A stretch of 64,000 bases of DNA from NCBI GenBank assembly GCA_007844125.1, contig CM017569.1, positions 12,185,740 through 12,249,739 on the forward strand. The letters are read 5' to 3'. Position numbers and translations under genes: made by a program. Position 1 is the first letter of the stretch, and each line of letters opens with the position of its first letter. This DNA comes from Sinonovacula constricta (lineage: Eukaryota; Mollusca; Bivalvia; Cardiida; Solecurtidae). The notes beneath the pieces were generated by a model. It did not search any database and was not told the origin of the DNA. It saw only the letters and a program-made list of their open reading frames with translations. This document shows positions 56,304-64,000 of the stretch, piece by piece.

Positions 56304-56819
56304 TGTATCATTGCATCCAACTAGTTTAATATTGTTGGATTGTATTTATCATATAACCAATAAATCAGCTATTTTTGTAAAATATAGTTTTGAATGAAAA
56401 TTTGTGTTATGGCAATTTCATAATGGGAAGCTACGTCATAGCAGGAAACATCATGTCAACAAATGTTTGCGACTCAAGAACGAACTAGAGGGTTATTTAA
56501 AATAACCAATGAGGGTAATTTATTGACTTTGCAGCAAGATAGGTGATCAACATATTGTAATTTAGTCATTTTAAGGCTGATAATACAATTTATTACAATT
56601 GTATACCAATGACATATACATGCACATATACAGCTAGCTGATGGGCTAGGTCAAATAAATACAATAGTGATTAACCTAGTTAAAAGATAGTGTGTCTAAA
56701 CTGCTTTCAAATTGTTACCAGTACATGAAATAATGAGATTCACTATGTACCAAGATCCTTTTTGTTTTATATAAATTCATTACATATTTAAATTGAAAGA
56801 TATAATGAAAAGGACATTA

Positions 56820-57082
56820 AAGATGGGATGGGATTGGCATTTGCCGTCATTTTTGCCGATACTGTGCAGCAACATTTCTATCATTATAGCACAGGGGCAT
56901 TCATGAGGTGCCCAGGGACTAAACCCGGTTGGTTCATTATACTGACACCGACGCGTCAGGCGTAATGCTGAGGGAAGCCACTACTATCAACTTTAAAGTC
57001 TTTGGTTTGACCCGGCCTGGGTTCGAACCCACAACCTCCCGATCCGCAATCCGACGCCCTACCACCTGAGCTATTGTTGCCC
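56820..57082 (-). mobile_element. tRNA-derived SINE, family 1 (unit 1 copy)
   Basis: Read on the reverse strand it begins GGGCAACAATAGCTCAGGTG GTAGGGCG (A box) and has GGGTTCGAACCCA (B box). A body with CCTGTGCTATAATGATAGAA ATG follows and is shared with 31610-31830. It lacks 25 bp present in the unit 2 copy. Confidence 0.85.
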
Positions 57083-58446
57083 GTGAAAGATGACATGGAT
57101 ATGTTGCTTCAATAACTCTTTAGATTAATGGACAGAATGCAATTTGCAATAATTTATAAATTGACCAAACAACTACAGCCAGAGACAGCATTTTATTGAA
57201 CCAGTGCTTCTGTTTTATTGATGCTGAAATATAAAAAAAATACAGCACTGTATTTATAGTAATATAAAATGTATTAAAAATTAATTGTATGGGTCATTAA
57301 TGATAAGTGCCAACAGACATGTGGATGTGTGCATAAAGGCTTTAAAGTTTTTACATACAAAGTGCAATGCCGTTACAACAAACGTAATTATAGTTTATTA
57401 ACAAATAAAACAATCATAATTATAATATACTTCAAATTAACAAAATAATACCAATAATGAAACAATGTGGATGATAAAATCACAAAAAAAACTTTTAAAA
57501 AATCAGTAAAAGCAGTATAAGGCAAATGACAAGAATGCATAGCAATACAATGTGTCACTTGTGTACATGTTATACAATTCTTAAAATATAGTTTAAACAT
57601 CTTCAGCAACTTTCTTTATGGGCATCATTAATGTAGATAGAGGTCATGCATCTGATACTTTTAGATCATTTTTAACAAAAACTTATCATAGAATTAGAGA
57701 ATTGATACAAAACATGTGTATGTTTGCTACAAAGTTTTATCAAATATCATAAGTGTACATCGGTGCTTTTTTAAGATTGTTTTTTAATAACAGAAACACA
57801 ACTCAATGATCCTGAACCATAAAAAATAAACATATGGCTAATATTAAGCTTTGTTAGAAATTCTACAAACTTTGTCTCTTAAGATTCTTACTTATTGCTA
57901 AACTTATCAAAACCAAACAACATTTAACAAACAATCAATAACATTAAATAAGCTCTGCTAAAAACAAGCATTAAGGTAAGTAATAAGCAAATAAAAACAA
58001 ACAAAAAATTGAATAAATAAATCGACAACAGCTTTGTTGATGTATATCATATTGGTGAAAATAAAAAAAAGTTGTGATAATGTATTGTTTTTTTTACCAA
58101 TACAGAGATTTTTAAGTTCATTGATTGGGATTGTTGTAAATATTTCAAGTACTGTGGCCTTTATTTTCTTCTGTTTACCATGATTCTATCATTGACTATT
58201 AATATCATTCTGAAATTGTCAAGGATTTTTAAAACAATGCAAAGTAATTATTTGAGTTTGCATGAAAAAAATTGAAACAAAACTTGCAATTAATTCTACA
58301 AATCCAGTTTGATTTTTTTATTTCTTAAATTTATCTTCTCATAAGAAAGATGGGTCTGCATGTAAAAGGAAACAGTGTGATCATAGATATATAAAATCTT
58401 GGTACAAATGTTGGTTAGTTCTCTTATGGTGTTTTTATAGATAATC

Positions 58447-59080
58447 TTAAACATATAGCATGCTTTTTCCCAGGAAGAACAGCTCAATGTCTTCCAGTGA
58501 TTTGCCCTTGGTTTCTGGCACCTTCTTCCATACAAATATGGCACTACTCATGCACGAAAAAGCAAACAGCCAAAATGTCATAGCAGGACCAAGTGCCTCT
58601 TGAAGGAATAGAAACTCCTTTGTGACAATGAATGCACAGGTCCAGTTGGTCAGGATAGCAATACCACTAGCGGCGCCTCGCACCCTGGATGGGAATATTT
58701 CTGACATGATCAGCATTGGGATTGGGCCCCATCCAAGAGAGAAGCCAACAATGTAGACGACCAGGGACACTACTGCAAGCATCCCCATGTTGGAACTGTG
58801 TGCAGATCCCTCTGTTTCATAGTAGTAAAACCCAAACACAAAGCATGACAGGCTCATTATGCTACCAGCTATAATAAGCAACTTTCTGCGACCCATTCTG
58901 TCCATGAGAACACAAGCCAGCAGAGTTGCAATAACCTGAACCAGGCCGATCAGAACAGTGGCCTGTTCACTATTATTGATACCAGCACTTTTGAAGATAG
59001 ACACTGTATAAAACATGACTGCATTGATGCCACTGAACTGCTGAAAGATCATGATTACCAGCGAAATCATCAGTGGTCTC
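58447..59080 (-). pseudogene. 5'-truncated SLC2A8/GLUT8-like sugar transporter fragment (unit 1)
   Basis: Open frame of about 210 codons ending at TAA 58447-58449. It starts abruptly at the duplication junction (SRPLMISLVIMIFQQFSGIN), in what should be the middle of transmembrane helix 7; a TAA lies just beyond the junction. Sugar transporter signatures follow in order: QQFSGINAVMFYT (helix 7), DRMGRRKLL (helix 8-9 loop), GWGPIPMLIMSEIFPSRVRG (helix 10), LTNWTCAFIVTKEF, and VPETKGKSLEDIE after helix 12. The last two blocks are nearest the class III carriers GLUT8/GLUT6. The N-terminal half is missing, so a working carrier is not expected from this copy. Confidence 0.85.
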
Positions 59081-62069
59081 GATTTTTTTTAAAAATATGA
59101 ACATTTTTTCCTCATTTGAAATAATATTAAATCTATTGACAAACATCCTTTATATAATTATGTCATAAAATATATAAAACCTTATTTCACTTATTTTAAT
59201 TTATGTACACAGATGAAGGTAAACTCAATATACTGTTTAACTTTGGCTCTGATGATATAACTGTTTAATTGATCCCTGTTCATGCAGGCCACTTTTTTAA
59301 GTATTCTATTTTCAACTGTTACTATTGTCAACTGTTACGATTGTGTTTTTTTTTTAATGGTATCAGAAAATCACAGCTTTTAATTACTTAAACAGAAGTA
59401 CAGTCAAGTTGAAATTATGGAATGCATACACATGTTATTTGTTAGAGGTACATGACAGATATTAGAGGCAAGCTTTATTTGTGTAAATGTTTGTAGTCAA
59501 TGTAAGTACACATACCTGCACTTTTTACACACCTGCTGTATGTTGGTTACTGTAGACGAAACTGCAGCCTTCATTAAGATTACAACCTGGTATCCTTTCT
59601 CCCTATTTTAGCCCTTAACCTGTTAAGTTTTTAAAATATACCTATATTATTATTAACTTAATGCTAAGGCTAAATGGCTGTTGCTAGAGAGTTGCTGATC
59701 AGAGCAACAGAGAGTGTACATTGTATCCTGAACAATCAGCTCCCAGCCTGATTATTTGGTGCTTAGTAGATTTAGAGTTAATTATTGTTTTCCACATCCT
59801 TAGTACACCAGATTACATATTGGGTGAAAGGTAAAAGATACAAAGATAGTTGTTCAAGATAGTTATTTTATTTAAGTGTTATGTGTACATCAGCCAATAT
59901 TAACAACATAACATAACCCACAATATAATACCTGCTGGAAACAAAACCCAAAGTTAAAAAACCGACCAGCCATCTGACTCATATACCAGTCTCAAGAATT
60001 AGCTGGGGCATTTTTTTTATTCAATCTACCACTTTTCTACATTTATTAACAAGCAATTAAAAAATTCTTAGCCTTTTAAATACAACTGCATGCAAATGTA
60101 ATATTATTATTATATATTTCTTGAGACTTGGCAACATATAATGCAGATCCTGATCAAAAAGCTCCCAGCAGAACCTTGCTGATCTAAATCTACACTACAA
60201 ATAGTGCAAATCATAATCAGACAGCTCTGGGAGCTGGCTGATCTGGGAAGTCATTATTTTTCAAGGCTTTTAGGTGTCTGTAACCATTCAGGTTTATTTC
60301 TGAGTACAATAACGTTTTTAAGTCCAAGTGCATATTTAAAACCCAAACATGAAGAGCCACTGTATTACCATACAGTCTCTATAAAACCCACATGTTCAAC
60401 TGTGTTTAATACATACAGCAAAAGCATTTAACAATGTGGCCAGCAAGTGTTCATTTAAGTTTTGGAGATACATTATAACCTTAAAACAATTTACAACAAA
60501 CAATATCACATTCATTAACTTACTTACATATAATAAAAAGTGCCCTCTATTACATTATGAATATGTAGCCCAACATATTAATAAATTGTACATAGTAAGA
60601 AATAACCCCAACGGATTGATACATTTTGCAAGTTCAGGCAGCAGTTTGCATTGTCCTGGAAAAAACTGGTCCCCAACAGAAAGCTTATTATATTTATGCA
60701 TCAAATTGCAAACAATCTACAGACGACTTTACAGAAACATATACCAGCATTTACTCAACAACCCCTTGGTAACATATTTAAATAACCTGGCATTTCAAAG
60801 TTTTAGACATATATTACAGCGGTAAGCAAAAAAACAATGAAAATATCTACAATAATTCCTTGGAATGAAATAAAGAAAATATCCCCACGCTTGACAGAAT
60901 TGTACTTTAACTGACCCTTTCCATGCAAGACAACATTCACCCCCATTAACATCCATCATTAATTGAGTTTCCTGCAATTAAAGAGTAAAAATGTCTAAGA
61001 AAGTGACAACTGAATAGTTTTGCAGTGATAAAACCATTAAGAAGCAGTGAAAGAGCTGCCACTATTAAGTGAGACAACATAAAACAGGACAAAATTAAAA
61101 TTTATTTCTAATGAAGAGCATGCTCATGCCCTTTTCAAAGAGAATTACACATTTATTTTAAAGTTTGCAGTCAATGACACTATAAAAGCACTTATTGTTT
61201 AAGTGTTGTCTTTTCCCCAACTTGGTGTTGCTGTCAGATTTTGTTCTCTGCAGGTTAGGAAAATCATTAGCACTACAACAGTATTCAAGTTAATTTATCA
61301 ATTTGAAACTTACATGTACCATATACATATGTATATACATATTCACACCAAACTATATCTTTGACACTTTAAAGTGTCCTGGTCATATGTTAATACCTAT
61401 ACCATAGTAATGATGTTTAGAGTATGCAGAGGTTAATGTTATATAGCAGATTTGACATGAGTGGTCATGGAATACTAAAAAAAATATTAAAACAAGGTGG
61501 ATGAAACAACATAAAACCAGGTATAGCCTGGTTTTCCTATGCCTGGTTTTGTATCATTGCATCCAACTAGTTTAATATTGTTGGATTGTATTTATCATAT
61601 AACCAATAAATCAGCTATTTTTGTAAAATATAGTTTTGAATGAAAATTTGTGTTATGGCAATTTCATAATGGGAAGCTACGTCATAGCAGGAAACATCAT
61701 GTCAGCAAATGTTTGCGACTCAAGAACGAACTAGAGGGTTATTTAAAATAACCAATGAGGGTAATTTATTGACTTTGCAGCAAGATAGGTGATCAACATA
61801 TTGTAATTTAGTCATTTTAAGGCTGATAATACAATTTATTACAATTGTATACCAATGACATATACATGCACATATACAGCTAGCTGATGGGCTAGGTCAA
61901 ATAAATACAATAGTGATTAACCTAGTTAAAAGATAGTGTGTCTAAACTGCTTTCAAATTGTTACCAGTACATGAAATAATGAGATTCACTATGTACCAAG
62001 ATCCTTTTTGTTTTATATAAATTCATTACATATGTATTTAAATTGAAAGATATAATGAAAAGGACATTA

Positions 62070-62357
62070 AAGATGGGATGGGATTGGCATTTGCCGTCAT
62101 TTTTGCCGATACTGTGCAGCAACATTTCTATCATTATAGCGCAGGGGCATTCATGAGGTGCCCAGGGACTAAACCCGGTTGGTTCATTATACTGACACCG
62201 ACGCGTCAGGCGTAATGCTGTCCCCTTAGAGCCCCGAGCGTTAGGAGGGAAGCCACTACTATCAACTTTAAAGTCTTTGGTTTGACCCGGCCTGGGTTCG
62301 AACCCACAACCTCCCGATCCGCAATCCGACGCCCTACCACCTGAGCTATTGTTGCCC
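62070..62357 (-). mobile_element. tRNA-derived SINE, family 1 (unit 2 copy)
   Basis: Same element as at 56820-57082 but with 25 more bases (about 62221-62245). A related stretch (CTCGGGGC) occurs in the copy at 31610-31830, so unit 1 carries the deletion. A 136-codon open frame across it is an artefact of the SINE. Confidence 0.85.
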
Positions 62358-63718
62358 GTGAAAGATGACATGGATATGTTGCTTCAATAACTCTTTAGAT
62401 TAATGGACAGAATGCAATTTGCAATAATTTATAAATTAACCAAACAACTACAGCCAGAGACAGCATTTTATTGAACCAGTGCTTCTGTTTTATTGATGCT
62501 GAAATATAAAAAAAATACAGCACTGTATTTATAGTAATATAAAATGTATTAAAAATTAATTGTATGGATCATTAATGATAAGTGCCAACAGACATGTGGA
62601 TGTGTGCATAAAGGCTTTAAAGTTTTTACATACAAAGTGCAATGCTGTTACAACAAACGTAAATACAGTTTATTAACAAATAAAACAATCATAATTATAA
62701 TATACTTCAAATTAACAAAATAATACCAATAATTAAACAATGTGGATGATAAAATCACAAAAAAAACTTTTAAAAAATCAGTAAAAGCAGTATAAGGCAA
62801 ATGACAAGCATGCATAGCAATACAATGTGTCACTTGTGTACATGTTATACAATTCTTAAAAAATAGTTTAAACATCTTCAGCAACTTTCTTTATGGGCAT
62901 CATTAATGTAGATAGAGGTCATGCATCTAATACTTTTAGATCATTTTTAACAAAAACTTATCATAGAATTAGAGAATTGATACAAAACATGTGTATGTTT
63001 GCTACAAAGTTTTATCAAATATCATAAGTGTACATCGGTGCTTTTTTAAGATTGTTTTTTAATAACAGAAACACAACTCAATGATCCTGAACCATAAAAA
63101 ATAAACTTATGGCTAATATTAAGCTTTGTTAGAAATTCTACAAACTTTGTCTCTTAAGACTCTTACTTATTGCTAAACTTATCAAAACCAAACAGCATTT
63201 AACAAACAATCAATAACATTAAATAAGCTCTGCTAAAAACAAGCATTAAGGTAAGTAATAAGCAAATAAAAACAAACAAAAAATTGAATAAATCAATCGA
63301 CAACAGCTTTGTTGATGTATATCATATTGGTGAAAATAAAAAAAGTTGTGATAATGTATTGTTTTTTTTACCAATACAGGGATTTTTAAGTTCTTTGATT
63401 GGGATTATTGTAAATATTTCAAGTACTGTGGCCTTTATTTTCTTCTGTTTACCATGATTCTATCATTGACTATTAATATCATTCTGAAATTGTCAAGGAT
63501 TTTTAAAACAATGCAAAGTAATTATTTGAGTTTGCATGAAAAAAATTGAAACAAAACTTGCAATTAATTCTACAAATTCAGTTCGATTTTTTTATTTCTT
63601 AAATTTATCTTCTCATAAGAAAGATGGGTCTGCATGTAAAGGAAACAGTGTGATCGTAGATATATAAAATCTTGGTACAAATGTTGGTTAGTTCTCTTAT
63701 GGTGCTTTATAGATAATC

Positions 63719-64000
63719 TTAAACATATAGCATGCTTTTTCCCAGGAAGAACAGCTCAATGTCTTCCAGTGATTTGCCCTTGGTTTCTGGCACCTTCTTC
63801 CATACAAATATGGCACTACTCATGCACGAAAAAGCAAACAGCCAAAATGTCATAGCAGGACCAAGTGTCTCTTGCAGGAATAGAAACTCCTTTGTGACGA
63901 TGAATGCACAGGTCCAGTTGGTCAGGATAGCAATACCACTGGCGGCGCCTCGCACCCTGGATGGGAATATTTCTGACATGATCAGCATTGGGATTGGGCC
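63719..64000 (-). CDS. SLC2A8/GLUT8-like sugar transporter, C-terminal part (unit 2, runs off window)
   Basis: Second copy of the transporter's last segment, from MLIMSEIFP in helix 10 to GKSMLYV and stop TAA at 63719-63721. It differs from unit 1 by at least one residue (QETLGPAM against QEALGPAM). Because the duplication runs head to tail, this copy should connect with the rest of the gene beyond 64000 and is the better candidate for the functional gene. The family moves hexoses (or trehalose in some insects) down gradients; substrate here is unknown. Confidence 0.85.
   Translation of the reverse strand, partial: GPIPMLIMSEIFPSRVRGAASGIAILTNWTCAFIVTKEFLFLQETLGPAMTFWLFAFSCMSSAIFVWKKVPETKGKSLEDIELFFLGKSMLYV

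Larger units (their letters stand above)
53835..59080. repeat. Tandem duplication, unit 1 (about 5246 bp)
   Basis: Bases from 53835 reappear from 59081 in the same orientation, offset 5246 up to about 62030. Both units start at GATTTTTTTT followed by AAAAATATGAAC. The left flank of unit 1 (GTACCAAAA) differs from that of unit 2 (AGTGGTCTC), which is the end of unit 1. Contents: dispersed elements near 54425 and 54890, a hairpin at 56265-56303, a SINE (56820-57082) and the transporter fragment. No other coding sequence is credible. Confidence 0.95.
59081..64000. repeat. Tandem duplication, unit 2 (cut by window end)
   Basis: Copy of 53835-59080. Relative to unit 1 it has a 4-bp insertion near 62033 and 25 extra bases at about 62221-62245 inside the SINE, plus scattered substitutions after about 61700. 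Its first 2.6 kb looks identical to unit 1. Confidence 0.95.

Noticed and set aside
57000..57085. Possible tRNA gene on the minus strand
   Set aside because: A and B boxes are present, but the body continues into SINE sequence shared with other loci and no complete cloverleaf with proper acceptor stem is seen.
61961..62371. 136-codon minus-strand frame with GGRASDCGSGGCGFEPRPGQ-like text
   Set aside because: This peptide is the translation of a tRNA-derived SINE head (B box GTTCGAACCC read as GFEPR), a familiar false gene.

Overview
The window is animal nuclear DNA, AT-rich and intron-rich. It most likely comes from a bivalve mollusc. The evidence is two metazoan genes split into short exons with GT/AG introns, three kinds of tRNA-derived SINE, and diverged tandem arrays (about 143 bp and 158 bp units) whose wording I associate with bivalve genomes. 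The exact species cannot be read from the sequence. No operons, bacterial genes or CRISPR arrays are present.

Layout. (1) 1301-12561, plus strand: most of an ARID5B-like transcription-factor gene, whose 5' exons lie before the window. It has ten coding positions in the mRNA but eleven exons, because the exon for the C-terminal half of the ARID DNA-binding domain is present twice in tandem (6454-6551 and 6682-6779). The two have equal length, equal phase and intact splice sites, as expected for mutually exclusive exons. This is the most interesting signal in the window. (2) About 12562-17100: probable long 3' UTR of that gene. (3) About 17100-23189: convergent intergenic and 3' UTR sequence. 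(4) 23190-52683, minus strand: a complete 17-exon gene for an FHIP2-type (FAM160B) subunit of the FTS-Hook-FHIP dynein adaptor complex. Its introns hold DNA transposon remnants, SINEs and tandem arrays. (5) 53835-64000: a head-to-tail duplication of a unit of about 5.25 kb. Each unit carries the 3' part of a minus-strand sugar transporter gene (SLC2A8/GLUT8-like). The first copy is cut off inside an exon at the duplication junction. The second runs off the window.

The three genes show no sign of working together: one is a nuclear DNA-binding regulator, one a vesicle/dynein adaptor and one a membrane sugar carrier. Single surplus bases break otherwise conserved frames in three exons of the first two genes. 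Removing them restores both the family-like peptide and the exon phase, so I read them as probable consensus errors in the assembly rather than gene decay.
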